In this document: in pieces, positions 34,325 to 43,168 of the stretch
Layout of the letters: each line of letters opens with the position of its first letter
How positions within the stretch are numbered: the first letter of the stretch is position 1
NCBI RefSeq assembly: GCF_000308515.1
Contig: NZ_BAFV01000007.1
Coordinates: 112,438-176,437, forward strand
Reading direction: 5' to 3'
Source: Nocardia carnea NBRC 14403
GTDB taxonomy: Bacteria; Actinomycetota; Actinomycetes; Mycobacteriales; Mycobacteriaceae
DNA length: 64,000 bases
Position numbers and translations under genes: made by a program
Notes under the pieces: model-generated
The model's database searches: none
Seen by the model: the letters and a program-made list of their open reading frames with translations, nothing else
Told to the model about the DNA's origin: nothing

Positions 34325-34342
34325 AAGAACACGTTCTAGAGT
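34325..34342 (+). promoter_or_regulatory. KstR-type operator overlapping the -10 box of the hsd4A-like gene
   Basis: AAGAACACGTTCTA at 34325-34338 fits the KstR consensus except for the first base. Its last TA begins TAGAGT at 34337-34342, a TAnnnT box. A GTG start follows 7 nt later, the same geometry as at fadD19. Confidence 0.78.
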
Positions 34343-34349
34343 CGGCCCG

Positions 34350-35255
34350 GTGAGCGATACAGATACCAGCCTTGCCGGGCGAGTTGCGATCGTGACCGGA
34401 GCGGGTGCGGGCCTGGGTAGGGCCGAAGCGCTCGCTCTGGCCGGAGCCGGGGCCTCGGTGGTGGTCAACGACCTCGCCGAGTCCGACGCCGTAACCGAGA
34501 CACTGGAGCAGATCCGGGCCCTCGGTGCCAAAGCGGAGTTCGTCGCGGGCAGTGTCGCCGAGCGGTCCACCGCCGATGCGTTGATCACTGCCGCCAGCGA
34601 ATCCTTCGGCGGCCTGGACATCGTGGTCAACAATGCGGGCATCACCCGCGACAAGATGCTGTTCAACCTGTCCGATGAGGACTGGGACGCGGTCCTGTCG
34701 GTACATCTGCGCGGGCATTTCCTGCTGACCCGCAATGCGGGTGCCTACTGGCGGGCACGGTCGAAGGAAGCCGGCGCCCCGGTGTACGGCCGGATTGTCA
34801 ACACCTCTTCCGAGGCGGGGCTCCTGGGGCCTGCGGGTCAGGCCAACTACGCGGCGGCCAAGGCCGGGATCACCGCGCTGACCTTGTCGGCTTCCCGGGC
34901 GCTGGAACGCGTGGGTGTGCGCGCGAACGCGATCTGCCCGCGGGCGCGCACGGCTATGACCGAACAGGTCTTCAGCGCCGCGCCCGAGGACGAGGTGGAT
35001 CCGCTGTCGCCCGACCATGTGGCGCGTCTGGTGGCCTACCTGGCCTCCCCGGCCGCCGAACGGGTGAACGGACAGGTTTTCGTGGTCTACGGACCGATGG
35101 TCGCGTTGATGGCGGCGCCGGAGGTCGAGCAGCGCTTCGACGCGGCGGGTGCGCAATGGTCTGATGACGATCTGGCCACCACGCTGACCGGTTACTTCGC
35201 CGGGCGCGACGAAGGCCGTACCTTCTCTGCAACGGCGCTGCACGAACTGGGTTGA
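34350..35255 (+). CDS. hsd4A: 17-beta-hydroxysteroid / 3-hydroxyacyl-CoA dehydrogenase, SDR family (Rv3502c type)
   Basis: This SDR has 301 residues. IVTGAGAGLGRAEA is the NAD(P) loop, NNAGITRDKML the structural motif, NTSSEAGLLG holds the catalytic Ser and YAAAKAG the Tyr/Lys pair. A C-terminal extension of about 45 residues resembles that of Rv3502c and MFE-2 dehydrogenase domains. It should oxidise the beta-hydroxyl of the sterol side-chain CoA; 17-beta-hydroxysteroid activity is reported for homologues. GTG at 34350 lacks a ribosome-binding site, so a leaderless mRNA is likely. Confidence 0.88.
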   Translation: MSDTDTSLAGRVAIVTGAGAGLGRAEALALAGAGASVVVNDLAESDAVTETLEQIRALGAKAEFVAGSVAERSTADALITAASESFGGLDIVVNNAGITRDKMLFNLSDEDWDAVLSVHLRGHFLLTRNAGAYWRARSKEAGAPVYGRIVNTSSEAGLLGPAGQANYAAAKAGITALTLSASRALERVGVRANAICPRARTAMTEQVFSAAPEDEVDPLSPDHVARLVAYLASPAAERVNGQVFVVYGPMVALMAAPEVEQRFDAAGAQWSDDDLATTLTGYFAGRDEGRTFSATALHELG

Positions 35256-35387
35256 CCCGATTCTGCCGAGGCGGGTTGCGCGATTTGTTCGTGCGACCCG
35301 GCCGGTGAGAGTTGTACAAACGTCCAGTAGTTGGTAAACAAAGGGTTCGCACTGTGCCCGGCCTCACACAATGATGCCCAAGGCGTA

Positions 35388-35401
35388 TGAAACAGGTTCC
35401 A
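35388..35401 (+). promoter_or_regulatory. KstR-type operator, distal, mce4 promoter
   Basis: TGAAACAGGTTCCA matches the consensus at all fixed positions. It lies 79 bp upstream of a second site before yrbE4A. Confidence 0.8.
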
Positions 35402-35466
35402 GTCTCGCTGTCTGAGATTGTTACAAGTCAACAGTTCACAAGCCTCAAAATGGCCCCAAATAGGAA

Positions 35467-35480
35467 ATGAACGTGTTCTA
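35467..35480 (+). promoter_or_regulatory. KstR-type operator, proximal, mce4 promoter
   Basis: ATGAACGTGTTCTA fits the consensus except for the first base. The yrbE4A start lies 72 nt downstream and has its own ribosome-binding site, so this mRNA has a leader. Confidence 0.75.
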
Positions 35481-35552
35481 CTTAGCGGGGCGTGTCCCGG
35501 GGTGTGACCCCAACGGCCGCCAGCGGGACCAGTCAGGCAAGGAGGATCCACA

Positions 35553-36317
35553 GTGAACGACGTCCTTGCCGTGCCATTGCGGGCCGTAGGCGGATTCTTC
35601 GAACTCACCGCGGCGGTGGCCCGGGCGAGTTTGCGGCGACCTTTCCAGCTACGCGAATTCATCGACCAATCGTGGTTCGTGGCGCGGGTTTCGATCTTGC
35701 CGACCGTTCTGGTCGCCATACCGTTCACCGTGCTAGTCGTATTCGTCCTGAATATTCTGCTGCGCGAAATCGGCGCCGCGGATCTCAGCGGTGCCGGTGC
35801 GGCCTTCGGCGCGGTGACCCAGGTCGGGCCGATCGTCACGGTGCTCATCGTCGCCGGTGCCGGCGCCACCGCCATCTGCGCGGATCTCGGCGCCCGCACC
35901 ATCCGGGAAGAAATCGACGCCATGAAGGTGCTCGGTATCGATCCGATCCACCGATTGGTGGTGCCCCGGGTATTGGCCTCGATGTTCGTCGCCCTGATGC
36001 TGAACAGCCTGGTCTGCACCATCGGTATCGTCGGCGGCTTCCTTTTCTCGGTATTTCTGCAGGACGTGAATCCGGGTGCATTCGTCAACGGCATCACGCT
36101 GCTGACCAATCTTCCCGAGTTGATCATTTCCGAGGTAAAGGCCGGTCTTTTCGGCCTGATCGCCGGATTGGTCGCTTGCTACCTGGGTTTGAATGTCAAA
36201 GGTGGTCCCAAGAGTGTCGGTGATGCGGTGAACCAGACAGTGGTTTTCGCCTTCATGGCGCTGTTCGTGGTGAACGTCGTGGTCACGGCGGTCGGTCTCA
36301 AGTTCTCGGTGCGGTGA
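35553..36317 (+). CDS. yrbE4A: Mce4 transporter permease YrbE4A
   Basis: This MlaE/YrbE-type permease of 254 residues has about five membrane spans. The conserved cytoplasmic loop REEIDAMKVLGIDPIHRLVV couples it to the MceG-type ATPase, which is not encoded here. GTG at 35553 follows AAGGAGG. It is the first gene of a ten-gene operon for sterol uptake under two KstR-type sites. Confidence 0.95.
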   Translation: MNDVLAVPLRAVGGFFELTAAVARASLRRPFQLREFIDQSWFVARVSILPTVLVAIPFTVLVVFVLNILLREIGAADLSGAGAAFGAVTQVGPIVTVLIVAGAGATAICADLGARTIREEIDAMKVLGIDPIHRLVVPRVLASMFVALMLNSLVCTIGIVGGFLFSVFLQDVNPGAFVNGITLLTNLPELIISEVKAGLFGLIAGLVACYLGLNVKGGPKSVGDAVNQTVVFAFMALFVVNVVVTAVGLKFSVR

Positions 36318-36321
36318 CGCG

Positions 36322-37179
36322 ATGTCGGCCTCGGTGATCATCCAATCCCGCTTCCCCAGGGCGGTGCGGCGCGTCCGCAGATTCTCGAACTCGTTCGACG
36401 ATCTCGGTAAACAGGCCGTGTTCTACGGCCGCGCGGTCGGCTCCATGCCGCGCGCGCTGGTGCACTACCGCACCGAAACCATCCGCCTCATCGCCGAGAT
36501 CAGCATGGGGACGGGTGCCCTGGCGGTCATCGGCGGCACCGTGGTGATCGTCGGCTTCCTGACCCTGTTCTCCGGGGCCACCATCGCCGTCCAGGGCTAC
36601 AGCTCCCTCGGCAATATCGGTGTCGAGGCGCTGACCGGCTTCTTCGCCGCATTCCTCAATGTCCGTATCGCGGCACCGGTCATCTCCGGAATCGGCCTCG
36701 CCGCGACCATCGGTGCCGGTTCCACGGCACAGCTGGGCGCGATGCGGGTGGCCGAGGAGATCGATGCGCTCGAATCCATGGCGATCCGGCCGATGCCCTA
36801 CCTGGTCGGAACCCGGGTACTCGCCGGGATGATCGCGATCGTGCCGCTGTACTCGCTGGCCGTGATCGCCTCCTTCATCGCCAGCCGGTTCGCCACCGTC
36901 GTGATCTACGGGCAGTCGGCGGGCGTGTACGACCACTACTTCTCCACCTTCCTCATCCCGAGCGACATTCTGTGGTCGTTCGTTCAGGCCATTGTCATGG
37001 CGTTGGCGGTAATGATGATCCATACGTATTACGGCTTCACAGCGAAGGGCGGCCCGGTCGGGGTCGGTATCGCCGTGGGTAATGCGGTCCGTACCTCGCT
37101 GATCGCGGTCGTCTCGGTGACGCTGCTGATCTCCCTGGCCCTCTACGGCACCTCCGGCAACTTCAACCTTTCCGGATAG
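36322..37179 (+). CDS. yrbE4B: Mce4 transporter permease YrbE4B
   Basis: This second permease has 285 residues with the loop AEEIDALESMAIRPMPYLVG and at least five membrane spans. An amphipathic N-terminal helix, FSNSFDDLGKQAVFYGRAVG, is typical of YrbE-B proteins. Only 4 nt separate it from yrbE4A. The two permeases form the channel core of the importer. Confidence 0.95.
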   Translation: MSASVIIQSRFPRAVRRVRRFSNSFDDLGKQAVFYGRAVGSMPRALVHYRTETIRLIAEISMGTGALAVIGGTVVIVGFLTLFSGATIAVQGYSSLGNIGVEALTGFFAAFLNVRIAAPVISGIGLAATIGAGSTAQLGAMRVAEEIDALESMAIRPMPYLVGTRVLAGMIAIVPLYSLAVIASFIASRFATVVIYGQSAGVYDHYFSTFLIPSDILWSFVQAIVMALAVMMIHTYYGFTAKGGPVGVGIAVGNAVRTSLIAVVSVTLLISLALYGTSGNFNLSG

Positions 37180-37184
37180 GCGCC

Positions 37185-38477
37185 ATGACTGAGATGAAGC
37201 GATCGAACAGCAATCAACTCGGGCGCAATCCCGGCGCCACCAGCAGCGTCCAGGATCCCGGCGAACCCGCGGCGCCGCTGCGCCCGGTGAGCGGGTGGGC
37301 CGGTTTCCAGAAGAAGTTCGGGTTCAAACTGGCCGGCGGCGCGATGGTGCTGGTGCTGGTGGCGGCGGTGTTCGTCTCCTTGACCATGTTCTTCGGCGGT
37401 TTCACGCCCAGTGTCACCGTGACAGTCGCGGCCCCGCGAAGCGGTCTGGTGCTGGACCCGGACGCCAAGGTAAAAGTGCGCGGCGTGCAGATCGGTACCG
37501 TCGCCGCGCTGGAAACCACCGGCGACGGTACCGATCTGCGCCTGGCCCTGGACCCCGACAAGCTGAGTCTGGTCCCCGCCAATGCCACGGTCGATATCCG
37601 GTCGACCACGGTGTTCGGCGCCAAATACATCAACTTCGTGATCCCGCAGGACCCGCAGGAGCAATCGCTGCAACCGGGCGCCCGGCTGACGACCGACAAG
37701 GTCACCGTCGAGTTCAACACGATATTCCAGCATCTCAGTGATGTACTGGCCCAGGTGGAACCGGAGAAGATGAGCGCCACGCTCACCGCGCTGGGTACCG
37801 CGCTGCAGGGTCGCGGTGAATCCCTCGGCCAACTGCTGGTGAACAGCAATTCGCTGCTCCACGAGATCAACCCCATGCTGCCGGCCCTGCAGCGCGATCT
37901 GCAGGCCACCGCGGCCGTGGGCAACTTGTACGCGGATGTCTCCGGGGATCTGCTGCGGACCGTCGACAATGTCACGGTGAGCACCCGCACCATCGCCGAA
38001 GCCGAATCGGATGTCGATGCGTTGCTGGCCAATCTCACCGGTCTCGCCGACACCACCGGCGCGGTCCTGCACGAGAACGAGGGACAGCTGGGCACCGCCC
38101 TGGATCTGCTGCGGCCGACCACGGAACTGCTCAACGAGTACAAGCCCGCACTGGCCTGCCTCATCGGTGGCGCGGCCAAGGCGATGCCGGTCGGTGAAGC
38201 AGTCTTCGGTGGTCTACAGGAGGGTGTGGCCCTGAACACCGGTTTCATGTACGGCACGCCGGCCTACACCTATCCGAACGACCTGCCGAAGGTGAATGCC
38301 ACAGGTGGGCCGCGGTGTGCCGGGACAACCGACCGCGTGCCGGGCAGCCATGCCGACTATGTCGTCACCGATACCTCCGAAGGGCATCCCTACATTCCCT
38401 CCACCAAGTTGAATCTGAACGCTCCCAAGGTTTTCCAGGTCCTGTTCGGCGGACTCCCGGGGGTGGGGCAGCCATGA
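37185..38477 (+). CDS. mce4A: Mce family sterol-uptake protein Mce4A
   Basis: This protein of 430 residues has one N-terminal membrane anchor, LAGGAMVLVLVAAVFVSLTM. The MCE domain includes GLVLDPDAKVKVRGVQIGTV and the VFGAKYINFVIP strand. A long helical region with heptad-like sections follows, about residues 180-330, which forms the lipid tunnel. A C-terminal Cys pair, CLIGG and PRCAG, is common in Mce-A proteins. The stop overlaps mce4B as ATGA. Confidence 0.95.
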   Translation: MTEMKRSNSNQLGRNPGATSSVQDPGEPAAPLRPVSGWAGFQKKFGFKLAGGAMVLVLVAAVFVSLTMFFGGFTPSVTVTVAAPRSGLVLDPDAKVKVRGVQIGTVAALETTGDGTDLRLALDPDKLSLVPANATVDIRSTTVFGAKYINFVIPQDPQEQSLQPGARLTTDKVTVEFNTIFQHLSDVLAQVEPEKMSATLTALGTALQGRGESLGQLLVNSNSLLHEINPMLPALQRDLQATAAVGNLYADVSGDLLRTVDNVTVSTRTIAEAESDVDALLANLTGLADTTGAVLHENEGQLGTALDLLRPTTELLNEYKPALACLIGGAAKAMPVGEAVFGGLQEGVALNTGFMYGTPAYTYPNDLPKVNATGGPRCAGTTDRVPGSHADYVVTDTSEGHPYIPSTKLNLNAPKVFQVLFGGLPGVGQP

Positions 38478-39499
38478 AAAACACCGCAACCACAGTCAAG
38501 CTCACCATCTTCACCCTGGTGATGAGCCTGGTCTTCGCCGGTTTGGCGATCGTCTTCTCCCAGGTGCGCTTCTCCAGCCAGAACGGCTACCACGCCGTCT
38601 TCACCAGCGCGTCGGGCATGCTGCCCGGGGACAAGGTGCGTATCGCCGGGGTACCGGTCGGCTCGGTTTCGTCGGTGAAGGTCGACGACGAATACCACGC
38701 GCATGTCGAATTCGATGTCGACACCAAGTACCAGCTGCTCACCAGTACCAAGGCCACGATCCGCTACGAGAACCTGGTCGGCGACCGCTACCTGGAACTG
38801 CTGGAAGGCCCGGGGGAGGCGTCCACCCTGCACGAGGGCGGCACCATCGGCCTGGACAAGACCGCACCCGCCCTCGACCTCGATATGCTGCTGGGTGGTT
38901 TCAAACCATTGCTGCGCGGACTCGATCCGGCACAGGTCAACGACCTGACCAACGCGCTGCTGCAGATCTTCCAGGGCCAGGGCGGCACGCTTGTCGAGCT
39001 GCTCAACAGCAGCGGCTCGTTCACCAAAACCCTCGCCGACCGGGACGCGCTCATCGGCAGCGTGATCAACAACCTGAACTCGGTGCTGAAAACGCTCGAC
39101 GACCGCGGCGACCAGTTCGCCACCACGATCGACGAACTGCGCCGGCTGGTCAGCGGTCTCGCCGAGGACCGCGATCCCATCGGCGCCGCGCTGCCGCGGA
39201 TCGCCGATGCCACGCGCGCGACGAACGATCTCCTGGTACAGGCCCGTCCCGATCTGGCCGCGACCATCGCCCAGACCGGCCGGCTGGCCACCAACCTCGA
39301 CAATGGTTCGGACACCGTGCAGTACGTCCTCGACGAACTGCCGGGGGCCTACAAGATGCTGAACCGCATCGGCTCCTACGGCTCGTTCCTGAACATTTAT
39401 GTCTGCGCGACCAACTTCTTGGTCGACGGCCCGGACGGTAAGCCCCTGCTACTCGAACTGCCCGGTGAGCAGACGACCGGAAGGTGTGCGAGCGAATGA
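38474..39499 (+). CDS. mce4B: Mce family sterol-uptake protein Mce4B
   Basis: This protein of 341 residues is anchored by VKLTIFTLVMSLVFAGLAIV. The MCE domain includes SGMLPGDKVRIAGVPVGSV and ENLVGDRYLELL, followed by a helical tunnel region. I chose ATG at 38474, overlapping the mce4A stop; an open frame from 38315 lies inside mce4A. The stop overlaps mce4C. Confidence 0.94.
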   Translation: MKNTATTVKLTIFTLVMSLVFAGLAIVFSQVRFSSQNGYHAVFTSASGMLPGDKVRIAGVPVGSVSSVKVDDEYHAHVEFDVDTKYQLLTSTKATIRYENLVGDRYLELLEGPGEASTLHEGGTIGLDKTAPALDLDMLLGGFKPLLRGLDPAQVNDLTNALLQIFQGQGGTLVELLNSSGSFTKTLADRDALIGSVINNLNSVLKTLDDRGDQFATTIDELRRLVSGLAEDRDPIGAALPRIADATRATNDLLVQARPDLAATIAQTGRLATNLDNGSDTVQYVLDELPGAYKMLNRIGSYGSFLNIYVCATNFLVDGPDGKPLLLELPGEQTTGRCASE

Positions 39500-40557
39500 A
39501 GGAGCAATCACGCGCGGTGACCATCGGCGTCGTCGGATTGGTACTGGCAGTCGCGGTGGCGCTGTCGGCGCTGCAATTCGAGCGGCTGCCGTTCATCCGC
39601 GGCGGCGCCGTGTACACCGCGCATTTCGCCGATGCCGGCGGGCTCGTGACCGGTGACGATGTGGAGGTCGCCGGGGTGAAATCCGGCCGCGTCGAGGAAG
39701 TGGGCCTCGACGGTGACCGCGTGCTGGTCCGGTTCAGCGTCGACGATTCGATCGCGCTGGGTGACAAGACCTCCGCCGCGATCAAGACCAATACGGTCCT
39801 CGGCCGTAAATCGCTGGCGGTGAACCCGGACGGCGACGGGACCCTGACGGTCACCGAAACCATTCCGATCGAACGCACCACCTCGCCGTACTCGCTGAAC
39901 GAGGCGCTCGGCGATCTCGGTCAGACCGTGCAGGATCTGGATCTGCAGAAGGTGAACCAGACGCTGGACGAGCTGTCGGCCGCCTTCGCCGATACTCCGG
40001 CACCGCTGCGTTCGGCTTTGGACGGTGTGACGGCGCTGTCGCGCACCATCAACGCCCGCGATCAGGCGCTGTCGGATCTGCTCTCCCGCGCGCAGAGCGT
40101 CACCAAGATCCTGGCCGACCGGGCCGATTCGATCAACGCGCTCCTGGTCGACGGGAATCAGCTGCTCGGCGAACTGGACCGGCGGCGCACCGCGATCAGC
40201 CAGATGATCACCTATGTCAACTCGCTGGCCCAGCAGTTGTCGGGACTCGTCCACGACAACGAAGCCCAGCTGAAACCGGCACTGGACAAACTCAATTCGG
40301 TGCTCGATCTGCTGGAGCGCAATCGGGACAACATCACCGAGGCGCTCGACGGCCTCGGCCCGTTCTCCGCGGCGCTGGGCGAACAGGTCGGCAGCGGCCC
40401 GTACTTCAACGCCTACGTCGTCAACGCCAGCAGTGAAACCCTGCATCCGCTGGTGGACGCGCTGGTCTGGCCGCAGCACCTGCCCGAATCGCTGCGTGCT
40501 TATCTGCTCGAACCCGGTCCCAGTATCGGCCCGTCCGCACAGGAGCCGCCGCGATGA
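39496..40557 (+). CDS. mce4C: Mce family sterol-uptake protein Mce4C
   Basis: This 353-residue protein has the anchor VTIGVVGLVLAVAVALSALQ. The MCE domain has AGGLVTGDDVEVAGVKSGRV and TNTVLGRKSLAVNP. Helical repeats follow from about residue 130. ATG at 39496 overlaps the mce4B stop; a GTG at 39484 is an alternative. All six Mce4 subunits are expected to form a hexameric tube between membrane and cell envelope. Confidence 0.94.
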   Translation: MKEQSRAVTIGVVGLVLAVAVALSALQFERLPFIRGGAVYTAHFADAGGLVTGDDVEVAGVKSGRVEEVGLDGDRVLVRFSVDDSIALGDKTSAAIKTNTVLGRKSLAVNPDGDGTLTVTETIPIERTTSPYSLNEALGDLGQTVQDLDLQKVNQTLDELSAAFADTPAPLRSALDGVTALSRTINARDQALSDLLSRAQSVTKILADRADSINALLVDGNQLLGELDRRRTAISQMITYVNSLAQQLSGLVHDNEAQLKPALDKLNSVLDLLERNRDNITEALDGLGPFSAALGEQVGSGPYFNAYVVNASSETLHPLVDALVWPQHLPESLRAYLLEPGPSIGPSAQEPPR

Positions 40558-41873
40558 GTACGGTCAAGGACACACTTCGCGCACTGCCGAAGAAATGGGT
40601 GGGGATCGTCGCCGGGGTACTGGTGATCGCGCTGGTCGCCACCGGCGGTTACCTGGCGTACAACCAGCTCACCAAGAACGAGATCACCGCGTACTTCACC
40701 TCCACCGCCGGTATCTACCCCGGTGACGATGTGCGAGTGCTGGGCGTACCCATCGGCGAGATCGATTCCATCGAACCCGGCAAAGAGCAGGCGAAGGTGA
40801 CCATGACGGTCGACGGCAGCGTCGACCTGCCCGCCGACGCGCGGGCCGTGATCATCGCACCGTCGCTGGTCTCCGCGCGTTTCATTCAGATCGCCCCCGC
40901 CTACACCGGTGGGGAGACGCTGAGCGACGGCGCGGAGATCCCCATCGAACGGACCGCCGTCCCGGTGGAATGGGACGACATCAAAACCGAACTCCACAAA
41001 CTCTCCACCGCACTGGGCCCGGTCGGCGACGATCCCCAGGGCTCCTTCGGCCGCTTCGTGGACACCGCCGCGGAAAACCTCGACGGTAACGGCGAAGCGT
41101 TCCGCAGCACGCTGCGCGAACTGTCGGCCACGCTGACCACGTTGTCCGACGGACGCACCGACCTGTTCGGCACCATCCGCAACCTGCAGAAGTTCGTGGA
41201 CGTGCTCTCCAAGAGCAACGAGCAGATCGTGCAATTCGGCGGCCGGCTGGCCTCCGTATCGTCGGTCCTCGCCGGGGTCTCCGAGGATCTGGGCGCCGGC
41301 CTGGACAATCTGGACCTGGCGCTGGCCGATGTGAAACGCTTCCTGGACGGCAGCGGAACCGAACTCACCGAAGGAGTCCAGCGGCTGGCCGATGTCACCC
41401 AGATCCTGGTCGACAAACGACCGGAACTGGAACAGGCGCTGCACTCCGGGCCGAACGCGCTGGTGAACTTCTACCAGATCTACAAACCCGCCCAGGGCAC
41501 GCTGACCGGCGCCATCTCGCTGAACAACGCCGCCGATCCGATCAGCTTCCTGTGCGGTTCGGTACGGTCCCTGGAACAGCACGAATCCGATACCAGTGCC
41601 GATCTGTGCGCCGAATACCTCGCGCCGGTGATCAGCTCGCTGGCGATGAACTACGTGCCCATCATGACCAACCCCGCGACCGGTGTCACCGCGTTCCCGG
41701 ACCAGTTGGACTACACCACTCCGGACCTGCCCGGCAAGGTGGATCCGCAGAAGGTGGGCCCCCCGGCGGCTCCCGCGCCCGCACCCGTCACGGTTCCGGC
41801 CGGTGTTGCGGGGCTGGCGATCCCGGGGATTCCGCTTCCCGAAATTCCCGGCCTGCCCGGAGGAGGACGATGA
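40554..41873 (+). CDS. mce4D: Mce family sterol-uptake protein Mce4D
   Basis: This protein of 439 residues has the anchor WVGIVAGVLVIALVATGGYL. The MCE domain has TAGIYPGDDVRVLGVPIGEI and IAPSLVSARFIQIAP. A helical tunnel region follows, and the tail is Pro/Ala-rich, as is usual for Mce-D. It overlaps both neighbours by 4 nt. Confidence 0.94.
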   Translation: MSTVKDTLRALPKKWVGIVAGVLVIALVATGGYLAYNQLTKNEITAYFTSTAGIYPGDDVRVLGVPIGEIDSIEPGKEQAKVTMTVDGSVDLPADARAVIIAPSLVSARFIQIAPAYTGGETLSDGAEIPIERTAVPVEWDDIKTELHKLSTALGPVGDDPQGSFGRFVDTAAENLDGNGEAFRSTLRELSATLTTLSDGRTDLFGTIRNLQKFVDVLSKSNEQIVQFGGRLASVSSVLAGVSEDLGAGLDNLDLALADVKRFLDGSGTELTEGVQRLADVTQILVDKRPELEQALHSGPNALVNFYQIYKPAQGTLTGAISLNNAADPISFLCGSVRSLEQHESDTSADLCAEYLAPVISSLAMNYVPIMTNPATGVTAFPDQLDYTTPDLPGKVDPQKVGPPAAPAPAPVTVPAGVAGLAIPGIPLPEIPGLPGGGR

Positions 41874-43168
41874 TGCGCCGACTCGCGCTGCGGGTACCGG
41901 ACATCCGGCCGAAGTTGCCCGCGCCGGGTATCCGGCGCCGGGCGGCGGCGCTCGCCGTCGGGCTCGCACTGGCGCTCCCGATCACGGGCTGCCAGTACGA
42001 CGGGCTCAACTCGTTGCCGATGCCGGGCACCGAAGGTACCGGTGACGGTTCGTACACCGTGCAGATCCAGATGCCGAACGTCACCACGCTGACCCGCAAT
42101 TCGCCGGTGCGCGTCGACGATGTTTCGGTAGGGGCGGTCACCGATATCGAGGTCGAGGACTGGCACGCGCTGGTCACGGTCTCCCTGAACCCCGATGTGG
42201 TGCTGCCTGCGAACGCCACCGCCAAGATCGGTCAGACCAGTTTGCTCGGCAGCAACCACGTGGAACTGGCGCCGCCGGCCGATACCGCCCCCGAAGGGCA
42301 GCTCGCCGACGGTGACGTGATCCCGCTGGAGCGGGCCGGTGTCTTCCCGACCACCGAACAGGTGCTGTCCTCGCTGTCGGTGGTGCTCAACGGCGGCGGT
42401 ATCTCGCAGCTGGAGAACATCACCCGCGAACTCAACACGGCCCTGGTCGGCAACGAGGAGGAGATCCGGGATCTGCTCCCGCAGATGAACGATCTGATCG
42501 GCAACCTGAACGCCCAGCGCGACGACATCATCTCCGCGATAAGCGGACTCGACCGGCTCTCCGGCCAGTTCGTCGAGCAGACCGATGTGGTGGAAGCGGC
42601 GATCGAGGAAATCCATCCCGCGCTGACCGTGCTGGCCGATCGCCGCCAGAACATCACCACCACCATCACCAAGCTGGGTGAACTCAGCGATGTGGTGAAC
42701 CGGCTGATCGCCAACAGCGGCGACGATCTGACAGCGAACCTGGCCAACCTCGCCCCGGTCCTGCAGACGCTGGCCGATACGGGCGGCGACCTCACCGAGT
42801 CGCTGAAAATCCTTGCCTCGTTCCCGTTCCCGTTGACGAACCTCGACAATGCGATCAAGGGCGACTACCTGAACCTGTTCATGACAGTGGATATGACCGG
42901 CAAACGGCTGGACTCGAACTTCCTCACCGGAACCGGGCTCGGCGGCATGTTCGGCGGCGTGGAGGTCGCACTCGGCCAGGTGGCCGGACCCGCCGGCGAA
43001 CAAGGCAACCCGTTGACCACACCGCTGGCCCCGCCCCCCGGCGCGCCGGCGCCCGGCGACCAACCGCAACCGACCATTCCCGGGCTGCCGCCGATCCCCG
43101 GCCTGCCCGCCATTCCCGGGCTGACGGTGCCGCTGCCCGGGCAGCCGCAAGGGGGCGAGGGCCCGTGA
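41870..43168 (+). CDS. mce4E: Mce family lipoprotein Mce4E (LprN type)
   Basis: This lipoprotein of 432 residues has signal AVGLALALPITGC with the lipidated Cys at residue 41, as expected for the E subunit. The MCE domain has NSPVRVDDVSVGAVTDI and IGQTSLLGSNHVEL. The C-terminal 70 residues are Pro/Gly-rich with repeated PGLPPIPGLP-like units. ATG at 41870 follows AGGAGG. It is translationally coupled to mce4D and mce4F. Confidence 0.94.
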   Translation: MMRRLALRVPDIRPKLPAPGIRRRAAALAVGLALALPITGCQYDGLNSLPMPGTEGTGDGSYTVQIQMPNVTTLTRNSPVRVDDVSVGAVTDIEVEDWHALVTVSLNPDVVLPANATAKIGQTSLLGSNHVELAPPADTAPEGQLADGDVIPLERAGVFPTTEQVLSSLSVVLNGGGISQLENITRELNTALVGNEEEIRDLLPQMNDLIGNLNAQRDDIISAISGLDRLSGQFVEQTDVVEAAIEEIHPALTVLADRRQNITTTITKLGELSDVVNRLIANSGDDLTANLANLAPVLQTLADTGGDLTESLKILASFPFPLTNLDNAIKGDYLNLFMTVDMTGKRLDSNFLTGTGLGGMFGGVEVALGQVAGPAGEQGNPLTTPLAPPPGAPAPGDQPQPTIPGLPPIPGLPAIPGLTVPLPGQPQGGEGP